Shown: piece after piece, positions 28,468 to 36,735 of the stretch
How positions within the stretch are numbered: position 1 is the first letter of the stretch
How the letters are laid out: each line of letters opens with the position of its first letter
Source: Gammaproteobacteria bacterium
Lineage (GTDB): Bacteria; Pseudomonadota; Gammaproteobacteria; Pseudomonadales; Azotimanducaceae
Assembly (NCBI GenBank): GCA_009846005.1
Contig: VXYL01000059.1
Span: forward strand, 62,001 to 126,000
Direction of reading: 5' to 3'
DNA: 64,000 nucleotides
Program-made: the position numbers and the translations under genes
Notes under the pieces: generated by a model
The model's database searches: none
What the model was told of the DNA's origin: nothing
The model's input: the letters and a program-made list of their open reading frames with translations, nothing else

Positions 28468-28487
28468 GCGGAGCAAAAGGAGCTTAC

Positions 28488-29213
28488 ATGGCGTTCTTCG
28501 AACGGGGCGAGGTCAACCTCTACTACGAAATCCACGGCGAGGGCTATCCCGTCCTGCTGTTCGCACCGGGTGGCATGCGATCGGCGGTGTCGTTCTGGCG
28601 AGGCTCGGAGTGGGATCCCATCGAAGCGCTGTCGCCGCACTTCCAGGTGATCGCCATGGACCAGCGCAACGCGGGCCAGTCCAGGGCACCGGTCACTGCC
28701 GACGACGGATGGCACACCTACACGTCCGATCACGTCGCGTTGCTAGACCACCTCGGCATCGAGAAGACCCATGTCATGGGCGGCTGCATCGGGGGTCCCT
28801 ATTCGTTCGGCGTGATCGAGCGCCATCCGGCGCGGATAACCGCTGCGGTATTGCAACAGTCCATCGGCGACAGCGGCGAAAACCGGGAGCTGTTCCACGC
28901 CATGTTCGACCAGTGGGCGAACCCCTTGAAGCCCTCGATGCCTTCGGTCTCCGAGGAGACCTGGTCAAGTTTCCGTAGCAACATGTTCGACCACGAGTTC
29001 GTCTACAACGTCTCGCGGGAGTTCGTTGCGTCGTGCCAGACGCCGCTTTTGGTGTTGATGGGCAGCGATCCCTACCACCCGGAAGCGACGTCCAGGGAGA
29101 TCGCCGAGCTGGCGCCCAATGCACAACTGATCGAAGCGTGGAAAAACGCCGACGCCGATGGAACGGTTGAGGCGGTGGTCGAGTTTCTGAAGGCGAATAC
29201 GCCGCGCAACTAG
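28488..29213 (+). CDS. Alpha/beta hydrolase with a Cys nucleophile
   Basis: 241 residues with the alpha/beta hydrolase fold: YYEIHGEGYPVLLFAPGG, DQRNAGQS, then the nucleophile elbow HVMGGCIGG, where Cys100 replaces the usual Ser. Near the C-terminus are LLVLMGSDPYHPEATS (acid region) and an EAWKNADADG stretch. A Cys nucleophile occurs in dienelactone hydrolases and in some uncharacterised relatives. AAAGGAG precedes ATG 28488. It is probably co-transcribed with the thiolase-like gene. Confidence 0.88.
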   Translation: MAFFERGEVNLYYEIHGEGYPVLLFAPGGMRSAVSFWRGSEWDPIEALSPHFQVIAMDQRNAGQSRAPVTADDGWHTYTSDHVALLDHLGIEKTHVMGGCIGGPYSFGVIERHPARITAAVLQQSIGDSGENRELFHAMFDQWANPLKPSMPSVSEETWSSFRSNMFDHEFVYNVSREFVASCQTPLLVLMGSDPYHPEATSREIAELAPNAQLIEAWKNADADGTVEAVVEFLKANTPRN

Positions 29214-29231
29214 CGCTGCCCGGAGCGTCGG

Positions 29232-32200
29232 CTACGGTAGGGGCAACGACGCCATGTGTCCGAGCAGGTCGTACTCGCTGTAGGTCGGTACGGGCGGCTC
29301 GGTCGTGCCAGGACAGCTATTGCGGCCGGTGCAGGTGTTCGGGAAATTGGTCAGGCTCAGGACGTACCCTTGGCTGGCCTCGTGCACATACTTCGTGAAC
29401 ACGACCAGCACGATGCCTTCGTCCGGCCATACGAAAATGTGCTGACCCTCCAAACCGTGCGCAGCGCTTACTGCTTTTATGGGGGGCTCGAATCCCCTGT
29501 AGTAGGTGGTGTTCAGTACCCACCACTGCAGGCCGTACCAGCCGACGCGGGCGGCGAGGCTGGTATCGACGTAGTCCGCCGAGACGACCGTCTCGCCATC
29601 CCAAGTGCCACTATTCGCGAACAGTACGCCGAAGCGGGCGAAGTCGTCCGCCCGCATGTCGATGCAGCAGTAGGTCAGCGGGTTGACGCCAGTCGGGTCG
29701 AGCCACAGGCCGATCGCGGTCGCGTCGATTCCGATGGGCTTTAGGATCTGCTCGGTCAGCCACAGGTGGGCGTTCATGCCCGTGGCCCGCAGGAGGAGGG
29801 GCTCGAATAGTTGGGAGGTGTTGTTCGAGTACTGGAACATGCTGTCGGGTACCCGGACGAGTGGCTGGTCGAGCGCGAACTGCGACTGGTCCGTTTGGAC
29901 GAAGATGCTGGCGTCCCCGAACCCGGCGCGCATCTCCAGTAGGTTTCGGATCGTGACGTCCTCCTTGTCCGTGTCCAGCCACTCGTCAAAGAAGTCGCTG
30001 GCCTTCTGGTCCAGGGACTCGATATGGCCCTCGTCGATGGCAACCCCGACTGCAGCGCTGTAGAAGCTCTTGGCGACGGACCAACTGGTGACGAGGTCGT
30101 CGACGCCGTAGCCGTCGGCATAGCGCTCAACCGCCACCTGACCATTGCGGAGCAGGAGTGCGGCCTGGACGGCCCGGTCGGTGAATACATGGTCGAGTAC
30201 GTCGGCGGCCGCGCATGTGGATACGCCGATCGCATCCGGCGCGGCGCGGGGCAACGCCCAATCCGGCGCTTCGGGATGGCGGACCTCGACCGTGAATGTC
30301 CGTTCCGCCGACGCGGCATTGTCGGCGCCGCTGTCGTCGGTCGCCGAGACTGCAACCGTGACGCGCCCCGCCAAGAGTCCCGTCAGCGTGAGCGTCTGGT
30401 CGGTCGTGGATAGCGCTGCCACGCAGTTCTCCGGGACGCTGGCTTGGACCATGGTCATGCCCATCTCGTCGCCGTCGTCCACGGCGACCGTCACGTCGAC
30501 GCTGTCGCCGATGACGACTACCTGGTCATCGATGAACGCGACCCGGGGACGCTTGTTGGCGACTGCGGAAGCCGCCTCGCGGAGCACATCGAGGAACCGT
30601 TCCAGGTTGCCAAAGTCCTCGGTGCCAGCGGCAACCTGTACGCCGCCGCCGTGGTCGTTGCCTTGGATCTTGTCGAGGATTCGTGTCGCGCCGTCCTCGA
30701 TGTCGACGAGGAAGTCCTTGAAGGCCGCGAAGTTCAGTGTGAGATGGTCCGGATTCGAGGCGGGCACGAACACAAGCCGCGTGCGCTCGGACTGGCCGCC
30801 TTGGACGTGACACAGGATGCACTTGGCCTGGACGACGGACGCCGAAACATCGGTTTGAAATCGCACCTGAGCGGCCTCGTTGGCGCCAATGCGTCGCTCG
30901 TCGGGGGTCGTGGACAGGTTGGTCAGCAACCCGGCCGGGCTCTCCATCAGGCTCATCGCGAGGATCGCGCGGTCGGCCTCGACGACAAGCCGCCACTTGC
31001 CACGGCCGTCACCGAGCGCACCGTCGCGCCCAGCGGCACGGGACTCGAGCTCGGCCGCCGACAACGCCAGGGCACCGTGAGCGGGAATCGACACACGCAC
31101 CTCGCTCCCCGGAGCACGCCCTTGGTCGTCGATACCGGTGATGGTGACGGTCGTCTCTTCGGCGCCCGGATTGACGAGTCGCAGTCGACTCGCCTGGTTG
31201 GTGTTGCTGCCGGGATTGAAGATCGCGATGCGGTGGCGGTTGTTGATCACGGGCGCCGTGTCGTGCAACGCCGTCAGGAACCCTTCCACGTCCGCGTTCG
31301 CACCGTCTTCGCTCGGCTTGATACGGGTATAGGCGAGAACCTCGATGTCGAGGTCGGTGGTCAGCTGCAGTCGCCAATCGCCCGCGCCGGCGCCGGTGGA
31401 TCCGGACAGGGGCTTGTCGGCATTGCCGGCTTCGAGGTCATCGGAGTTGAGATGCACGACCTCGCGGGCGGCTATGGAAAGCGCCACGGGGCCATGTTCG
31501 GTCCCCGTGTCGTCGAACGCCGCGATCTGGATCTCGCCCCCGAGGTCGGAGTAGTTGATCACCCGCAGGAACCCCTGGCGGTTCGAAGCATCGGACGCCG
31601 AGGGGAACAGGGGCACGGTTCGCGAGCCCGGCGCGCCCACCGTGGACAGATTGGTGACGTGTCCGGTTGGCGTCGCCAGCAGGCTCATGACATGGATGGG
31701 TTCGTCGGCGGCTACCGCGAGGGTCCACTTCCCGACGCCGTCGCCCAGCGCGCCGGTCAGACCATCGCCGCCGGCCTCGAGTTCCCGGGCGTTGAGCGTA
31801 CGCGCGGTGCCCGGGTCCAACGACATCTCGACGCTGCCGCGGGGCTGGCCATCGTCGTCGGTGCCTTGGATGGTGACTGCGGCCGGCGTGCTGCCCGGGT
31901 TGATGAGCCGCAGCCGGCTCACCTGCTTGTCGTTGCTGCCCGGATTGAAGATGGCCACGCGGTGGCCATCGGCGGATACCGGCACGGTGTCGTGCATGGC
32001 GGTCAGGAAACCGTCTCCGGTGCGGATGTAGGCCAGCACTTCGATATCGAGATGGCTGGTCAACTCGAGCCGCCAATCGCCGTCACCCGCGCCTGCCGCG
32101 CCGGACAGACCCTTGTCCGGATTGCCCCGCTCGAGGTCGTCGGAGTTGAAGTGCACGGTTTCGCCGGGGCCGATCCCGAGCACGAGGTCGTCTTTCTCGT

Positions 32201-32420
32201 TCCCGGCATCGTCCACCGCCACGACGTTGACCATGCCTCCAGCGGTCGAGTGATTGACGACGCGCACGAAACCTTGCCGAAACTCGTCGTCGGCGGCGGG
32301 GAACAGAGGCACAAGCTCGGCGCGCGCGGTGACTGACCCGACCGTTGGCCAGGCAATGACGACGCTTGCCGCCCAGCGGCGCCAGCGCGTGGCACCGCAG
32401 GTCGACGAGCCGCCGGTCAT
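29232..32420 (-). CDS. Large exported chimera: beta-repeat units + CxxCH + serine beta-lactamase-like domain
   Basis: 1062 residues. A signal-like N-terminus (about 12-34) is followed by two long related units (about 35-262 and 267-504). Both carry VPLFP, VHFNSDDLE/VHLNSDDLE, DIEVLAY, AIFNPGSN and NLST. Next comes a short segment with a single heme-c motif CILCH (534-538), then an Ig/cadherin-like piece (about 622-712), then a class C beta-lactamase / esterase domain with SVAK (780-783), YSN (863-865) and HGLEG (987-991). The start overlaps the upstream gene stop as ATGA. A longer reading to 32969 is antisense to that gene. Periplasmic or surface location is inferred; substrate unknown. Confidence 0.85.
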   Translation of the reverse strand: MTGGSSTCGATRWRRWAASVVIAWPTVGSVTARAELVPLFPAADDEFRQGFVRVVNHSTAGGMVNVVAVDDAGNEKDDLVLGIGPGETVHFNSDDLERGNPDKGLSGAAGAGDGDWRLELTSHLDIEVLAYIRTGDGFLTAMHDTVPVSADGHRVAIFNPGSNDKQVSRLRLINPGSTPAAVTIQGTDDDGQPRGSVEMSLDPGTARTLNARELEAGGDGLTGALGDGVGKWTLAVAADEPIHVMSLLATPTGHVTNLSTVGAPGSRTVPLFPSASDASNRQGFLRVINYSDLGGEIQIAAFDDTGTEHGPVALSIAAREVVHLNSDDLEAGNADKPLSGSTGAGAGDWRLQLTTDLDIEVLAYTRIKPSEDGANADVEGFLTALHDTAPVINNRHRIAIFNPGSNTNQASRLRLVNPGAEETTVTITGIDDQGRAPGSEVRVSIPAHGALALSAAELESRAAGRDGALGDGRGKWRLVVEADRAILAMSLMESPAGLLTNLSTTPDERRIGANEAAQVRFQTDVSASVVQAKCILCHVQGGQSERTRLVFVPASNPDHLTLNFAAFKDFLVDIEDGATRILDKIQGNDHGGGVQVAAGTEDFGNLERFLDVLREAASAVANKRPRVAFIDDQVVVIGDSVDVTVAVDDGDEMGMTMVQASVPENCVAALSTTDQTLTLTGLLAGRVTVAVSATDDSGADNAASAERTFTVEVRHPEAPDWALPRAAPDAIGVSTCAAADVLDHVFTDRAVQAALLLRNGQVAVERYADGYGVDDLVTSWSVAKSFYSAAVGVAIDEGHIESLDQKASDFFDEWLDTDKEDVTIRNLLEMRAGFGDASIFVQTDQSQFALDQPLVRVPDSMFQYSNNTSQLFEPLLLRATGMNAHLWLTEQILKPIGIDATAIGLWLDPTGVNPLTYCCIDMRADDFARFGVLFANSGTWDGETVVSADYVDTSLAARVGWYGLQWWVLNTTYYRGFEPPIKAVSAAHGLEGQHIFVWPDEGIVLVVFTKYVHEASQGYVLSLTNFPNTCTGRNSCPGTTEPPVPTYSEYDLLGHMASLPLP

Positions 32421-33364
32421 GCTCCCGTGAAGAAGCGCTGCGGATTGTCGACGAACAGCGTGTCGATGGTGCCGTCCGATACGCCCATCTCTTTCAAATC
32501 GGGGATGACGTGACGGTGCATGTAGAGGTACTTGTCGGGATTGCGCAACGCGAGGTCGTGCTCGTCCGGAAGCGTGCCGTCGGGGCGCTCGTTCAAGATG
32601 TGCAGGCAGATGCAGTCGTGCGCGGGGCACAACCGGTCCGCGTAGCCATCGTCGATCAACGACTTCATCGTCACCGTGCGCATGTGCGGGCTCACGAGGT
32701 GGCCGGGATAGCGGTCGAGGCCCAGGAAGCAGCCCTGATCGAGGATCCACTTCAGGTACTCGGTATCCGTGGTGTCGTTGGAGTGGTCGATTTTGACCCG
32801 TTCGAGGTCGACGCCTTCCTCCTTGAAGATGGCGATCTGCCGGCGCGCGACCTGCCCGGTGGGGTAGGAGTGCACCATGATCGGCACGCCCGTCTCGTTG
32901 TGCGCCCGGGCGACCGCACGGTTCATGATCTCGAGTTCCGGCGTGACGCCCTCGAAGTCCGCCGCGCACTTGAGTACACCCGCCTTGACGTCGGTGCCCC
33001 GGAAGCCGTCCTCAATGTCGCGCACGAACTCTCGCGCCATCTGGTTGGGCGAGACGTGGCGGATGAACCGCGGCACGTCGAGCCACCAGCCCGTGACGTT
33101 GATGATGTTCACCCCCGATGCTTCGGATACCGCTCGCAGAAGCTCAGGATCGCGGCCGAGGTCGAAGGTCGTGGCGTCCACCATGGTGTCGATGCCGCCG
33201 GCCTTGGCTTCCTGCAGACACGCCACGGCACGCTCGAAGCGGTTGGGCCCGAGCAGGTCGGGATAGCTCTTGTACATGCCGCTCGCGCTTACCATGACGT
33301 GCTCGTGCATGAGCGTGAAGCCGAGCTGGTCGGCTTCGATGGGACCGGTCACGGAATTGATCAT
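32417..33364 (-). CDS. Phosphotriesterase-family metal-dependent hydrolase
   Basis: TIM-barrel amidohydrolase-superfamily protein of 315 residues. The first metal motif is LMHEHVMVS. The bridging Lys is likely in AGVLKCAAD. Further ligands are His in IMVHSYPTG and VKIDHSND, and Asp in PAHDCICL. The family includes lactonases and organophosphate esterases; the substrate cannot be read here. ATG 33364 opens on the usual VTGPIEADQLGFTLMHEH. It is coupled by ATGA to the exported chimera and follows the ThDP enzyme gene, separated by a hairpin repeat. Confidence 0.9.
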   Translation of the reverse strand: MINSVTGPIEADQLGFTLMHEHVMVSASGMYKSYPDLLGPNRFERAVACLQEAKAGGIDTMVDATTFDLGRDPELLRAVSEASGVNIINVTGWWLDVPRFIRHVSPNQMAREFVRDIEDGFRGTDVKAGVLKCAADFEGVTPELEIMNRAVARAHNETGVPIMVHSYPTGQVARRQIAIFKEEGVDLERVKIDHSNDTTDTEYLKWILDQGCFLGLDRYPGHLVSPHMRTVTMKSLIDDGYADRLCPAHDCICLHILNERPDGTLPDEHDLALRNPDKYLYMHRHVIPDLKEMGVSDGTIDTLFVDNPQRFFTGA

Positions 33365-33402
33365 GGGTTTGACTCCGGTGCGTGGGGTCGGGGCGAGGCA
33401 AG

Positions 33403-33429
33403 CGGGACGGGACAAGCCCGTCCCCTACG
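33403..33429 (-). repeat. GTAGGGG hairpin repeat ending the ThDP gene
   Basis: GGGACGGG (33404-33411), loop ACAAG, CCCGTCCC (33417-33424). The adjoining reverse-strand TAG (33427-33425) is the stop codon of the ThDP enzyme gene. Confidence 0.88.
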
Positions 33430-35086
33430 CGGGTACCAGCAGGTCCGGGTACGTCGAGAACCTGGTCTCCTGGCGGGTGCGGATCTCGATCATCGCGACC
33501 TGACCCTCCGCATTGGCGCGTTTGGCGCTCTCCAGGGCCGGGCCGATGCCGGCGACGTCGTTCACGTGGATCGACTTCGCGCCCAGCGCAGCGGCAACCC
33601 CAGCGTAGTCGCCGGACTGGTTGCCCACGCCGTACTTGGCCATCGCCACCGGCATCTTCTCGTCGTAGCCGCCCATGGTCAGGTTGTTGATGACCACTGT
33701 CGTGATGGGGATTTCGGCCCGTACCGCGGTCTCGATCTCCAACCCGGTGTGGCCGAAAGCGAGGTCGCCCATGAAGTTCATGCAGAACTTGGACGGATCC
33801 GCCATCTTCGCGCCGATCACGAGCGGGATGCCGTAGCCCAAGTGCGTCGTCTTGCCCCAGCCGATGTAGCCGTGGGGCTCGTGCGCCTGGTAGAACGGCA
33901 TGATCTGGTCCCGCGGGTTGCCCGCATCGTGGGTGAGCACGGTGTTGGCATGATCGATGTGCGCGTTGATCTCGCGGATCACCCGGTACGGGTTGATCGG
34001 CGTCTCGTCGGCGTTCAGAAGCGGCGCCCATTCGGCAAGCCACTCGGCCTTCGTCGCGGCGATTTCCGACACCGTGCGGGTGTCTTCGGTACGGCCGTCT
34101 TCGCCGATTTCGGCCTTGGCCTCGTCGATCATGGCCTCGAGGGTGAGCTTGGCGTCGCCCACGAGTCCCAGGTCCACCGTGTAGTCCTTGTTGATGTCCT
34201 CGGCGGACACCGTCGAGTGGATCAGGAACTTGCCACCGGGGATCGGCAGGCCGAATCCGGTTCGCGTCAAGCCGGAACCAATGGCGAGCACGGTGTCGGC
34301 GGCACCGAGCCACTTGAACACGGCCTTGGGTGCCGTGCGGTTGGCGGAACCGAGCGCCAGCGGGTGGTCGTCGGGGAAAGCGCTCTTGCCCTGCATGGTC
34401 GTGATGACCGGAATCTGGGTCAGCTCGGCGAAGGCCTTGAGTTCGTCGCAAGCATCGGCGTAAAGGATGCCTTGGCCGGCCCAGATCACTGGCCGCTTGG
34501 CCTTGAGAAGCGCAGCTACGGCGTCCTTGACGTCGCCCCCGGACGGCACGGAACGCATCGCCGTCGAAGGTTTGTACTGTTCCGCCGCACCCTCGGGCGC
34601 TTGCTGACCAAGCACGTCGCCGTGCATCTCCACGATCACGGGACCGGGGCGGCCTTGGCGGGCGGTGTGGAACGCGCGCCGGATCTGCGTCGTGGTGCGG
34701 TCGATGCGGTCGATGGACAACGCCAGTTTGGTCACCGACGCGTAGTTCTTCGTCGCCGAGAAGTTCGGCGACACGTCGTAGCCGCTTAAGCCCGCGCCTC
34801 CCGGCAGGAACACCAGCGGTACGGCCTCGCCCCAAGCTTGGGCGATGCCGCCGAAGGAGTTTTCGACGCCAGGACCCGATTGCGAGGCGAAAACGCCGGG
34901 CGGCGCGCCCCGGGTCTGCCGTGCGTAGCCATCCGCCGCGTTGATGCCGCCGCGTTCCTGCCGGAACACCAGGGGGCGGATACCAACCCGAGCTGCGGCC
35001 TCGATCAACGGGTTGGCCGGGAAACAGGGCATCCAGGTGACGCCCTCGGCCTTCAGGCAATGTGCAATCAAATCGTAGCCGTTCAC
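33425..35086 (-). CDS. ThDP-dependent enzyme (acetolactate synthase-like, function unknown)
   Basis: 553 residues, three-domain ThDP enzyme. The catalytic Glu is in FRQERGGINAADGYAR. The middle domain has RPVIWAGQGILYADA. The ThDP motif runs from GDLAFGHTGLEIETAV to INN. It differs clearly from IlvI (13060) and from the enzyme at 57735, and resembles uncharacterised decarboxylase/lyase members. I chose GTG 35086 because AGGGG is close upstream; ATG 35104 is the alternative. Its neighbours, a phosphotriesterase-like hydrolase and an exported esterase-like chimera, suggest a degradation unit. Confidence 0.9.
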   Translation of the reverse strand: MNGYDLIAHCLKAEGVTWMPCFPANPLIEAAARVGIRPLVFRQERGGINAADGYARQTRGAPPGVFASQSGPGVENSFGGIAQAWGEAVPLVFLPGGAGLSGYDVSPNFSATKNYASVTKLALSIDRIDRTTTQIRRAFHTARQGRPGPVIVEMHGDVLGQQAPEGAAEQYKPSTAMRSVPSGGDVKDAVAALLKAKRPVIWAGQGILYADACDELKAFAELTQIPVITTMQGKSAFPDDHPLALGSANRTAPKAVFKWLGAADTVLAIGSGLTRTGFGLPIPGGKFLIHSTVSAEDINKDYTVDLGLVGDAKLTLEAMIDEAKAEIGEDGRTEDTRTVSEIAATKAEWLAEWAPLLNADETPINPYRVIREINAHIDHANTVLTHDAGNPRDQIMPFYQAHEPHGYIGWGKTTHLGYGIPLVIGAKMADPSKFCMNFMGDLAFGHTGLEIETAVRAEIPITTVVINNLTMGGYDEKMPVAMAKYGVGNQSGDYAGVAAALGAKSIHVNDVAGIGPALESAKRANAEGQVAMIEIRTRQETRFSTYPDLLVPA

Positions 35087-35128
35087 GGCTTCCCCTCTAG
35101 GCATGCGATGCAATGAGAATAGCACTCC

Positions 35129-35156
35129 CGTAGGGGACCGGCTTGGCCCGTCCCGT
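35129..35156 (+). repeat. GTAGGGG hairpin repeat, imperfect
   Basis: GTAGGGGACCGG, then a GCTTGG core and CCCGTCCC; the arms no longer pair fully. It lies upstream of the ThDP gene and hisI. Confidence 0.65.
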
Positions 35157-35262
35157 GCCGGAGCACCGAACGCGCGTCCCAAGGGGCACATCTCCGGCGC
35201 GGGGGAACACCACTTGGTCGCCGCAATCTGTGGGGTCGACTAGGGCGGACCCCCGTGCCGCC

Positions 35263-35271
35263 TGCTATGAT
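35263..35271 (+). promoter_or_regulatory. Possible extended -10 promoter of hisI-hisG
   Basis: TGCTATGAT is an extended -10-like element 40 bases before the hisI ATG. No convincing -35 was seen. Confidence 0.35.
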
Positions 35272-35311
35272 GCGCCGCTTTCCAACGCGGCCCCGCGCCG
35301 AACGTGAGCCC

Positions 35312-35692
35312 ATGGACGGCCCCGACTTCTCGAAGAACGAACTGGTGCCCGCGATCGCCCAGGACGCCGAAACGGGCGACGTGTTGATGCTCGCCTATAT
35401 GAACGCGGACGCCTACGCGGAGACGCTCGCCACCCGGCGCGTCTGCTACTACAGCCGTTCCAGGGCGAAGCTCTGGCGCAAGGGCGAGGAGAGCGGCCAC
35501 GTGCAGCACTTGAAGCAGATCTACTACGACTGCGACGCCGACACCGTGCTTGTGAAGGTGGAGCAGGTGGGCGGCGCCGCCTGCCACGAGGGCTACCGCA
35601 GTTGCTTTTTCCGGGAGATCGACCCGGACACCGGGAGTGCCAAGGTGATCGCCGAACGCGTTTTCGATCCCGCCGACGTCTACAAGAAGTGA
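35312..35692 (+). CDS. hisI: Phosphoribosyl-AMP cyclohydrolase
   Basis: Third step of histidine biosynthesis. 126 residues, stand-alone HisI without the HisE domain that is fused in E. coli. Family motifs: [60 protein letters not shown] with the zinc Cys/His, and CFFREID. ATG 35312 opens just before the conserved part. hisG follows after 2 bases, so the pair is an operon. Confidence 0.95.
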   Translation: MDGPDFSKNELVPAIAQDAETGDVLMLAYMNADAYAETLATRRVCYYSRSRAKLWRKGEESGHVQHLKQIYYDCDADTVLVKVEQVGGAACHEGYRSCFFREIDPDTGSAKVIAERVFDPADVYKK

Positions 35693-35694
35693 CC

Positions 35695-36570
35695 ATGGGC
35701 AACGTACTGAACCTCGGCATACCCTCCGGGAGCCTGCAGAACGCCTGCGCGGAACTGTTCGAGCAGGCGGGCTACCGCATCTCGTTCCCGAACCGGTCCT
35801 ACTACCCGGAGATCGACGATCCGGAAATTGACTGTCTCCTAGTACGTGCCCAGGAGATGGCTCGCTACGTGGAGCAGGGCGTGCTCGACGCGGGCATCAC
35901 CGGCCACGACTGGGTGCTGGAGACCGGTGCCGATGTCGAGGAACTCGGCGAGTTCGTGTTCTCCAAGGTCAGTCGCCGCCCGAGCCGTTGGGTGCTGTGC
36001 GTACCGAACGACTCCCCGGTCCAGACCGTCAAGGATCTCGAAGGCAAGCGAATCGCCACCGAAGTGGTCAACCTGACCCGTGCCTATCTCGCCCGACACG
36101 GCGTGACGGCGAACATCGAGTTCTCCTGGGGTGCGACCGAGGTCAAGCCTCCGCGTCTAGCCGACGCCATCGTGGAGATCACGGAGACCGGTAGCTCGCT
36201 GCGTGCCAACAACCTGCGCATCGTCGCGGAGGTGCTGACCAGCACGCCCCGGCTGATCGCCAACAGCGCCGCCTGCCAGGATCCGTGGAAAAAGACCAAG
36301 CTGGACAACATCACCCTCATGCTCGAGTCCTGTCTAGCCGCCGAAGGCCGGGTCGGTCTGATGATGAACGTCCGCAACGAGGACCTGGATGCTGTAACGG
36401 CGATCCTGCCAGCGCTTCAGAATCCCACCATCTCGCACCTTAGCGACCCCGGTTGGGTGGCGATCAGCACGATCATCGAGGAGGCCGAAGTGCGCGTCAT
36501 CGTGCCGGAACTGAAAAAGGCAGGCGCCACCGGGATCGTGGAATACCCGATCAACAAGGTCATCGACTAG
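35695..36570 (+). CDS. hisG: ATP phosphoribosyltransferase (long form)
   Basis: First and feedback-controlled step of histidine biosynthesis. 291 residues, the long HisG form with a C-terminal ACT-like regulatory domain (GWVAISTIIEEAEVRVIVPE). Catalytic part: LGIPSGSLQNACAELFEQAG, GITGHDWVLE, and the PRPP-binding stretch DAIVEITETGSSLRANNL. It is usual for Pseudomonas to have the short form with HisZ, so the long form is of note. Confidence 0.95.
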   Translation: MGNVLNLGIPSGSLQNACAELFEQAGYRISFPNRSYYPEIDDPEIDCLLVRAQEMARYVEQGVLDAGITGHDWVLETGADVEELGEFVFSKVSRRPSRWVLCVPNDSPVQTVKDLEGKRIATEVVNLTRAYLARHGVTANIEFSWGATEVKPPRLADAIVEITETGSSLRANNLRIVAEVLTSTPRLIANSAACQDPWKKTKLDNITLMLESCLAAEGRVGLMMNVRNEDLDAVTAILPALQNPTISHLSDPGWVAISTIIEEAEVRVIVPELKKAGATGIVEYPINKVID

Positions 36571-36615
36571 ATAACCCTCGCGTCGGGCCCGGCGGACGAG
36601 CAAGGAACAACGGGA

Positions 36616-36643
36616 TCGTAGGGGACGGGCTTGTCCCGTCCCG
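36616..36643 (+). repeat. GTAGGGG hairpin repeat, GGGACGGG type
   Basis: GGGACGGG (36622-36629), loop CTTGT, CCCGTCCC (36635-36642), with the CGTA flank on the left. It lies between hisG and the carboxylase gene. Confidence 0.88.
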
Positions 36644-36735
36644 CGGCCAGGTTCATGCGAGGCGTAGCCTCACTCCCCGTTGCCTCGGCCAATGCCGTTA
36701 TGATGGCGAGTTACTTCGGTCGAGCGCGGGCAGGT

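Noticed and set aside
32421-32969. N-terminal extension of the large exported protein to 32969
   Set aside because: This part is a shadow frame of the phosphotriesterase-like gene; ATG 32420 gives a signal peptide and an ATGA overlap.
32366-34789. 807-codon forward frame across the phosphotriesterase-like and ThDP genes
   Set aside because: Covers two well-supported reverse genes and has no recognisable domain.
35105-35191. Longer N-terminus of the ThDP enzyme to 35191
   Set aside because: The extension translates a hairpin repeat (TSPSPTG-like stretch) and lacks support; GTG 35086 has a ribosome-binding site.
36631-36735. Upstream start of the carboxylase at 36631 or 36703
   Set aside because: The extra residues come from repeat-flanking DNA and are not conserved in biotin carboxylases, which begin at MFQRVLISNRGE.
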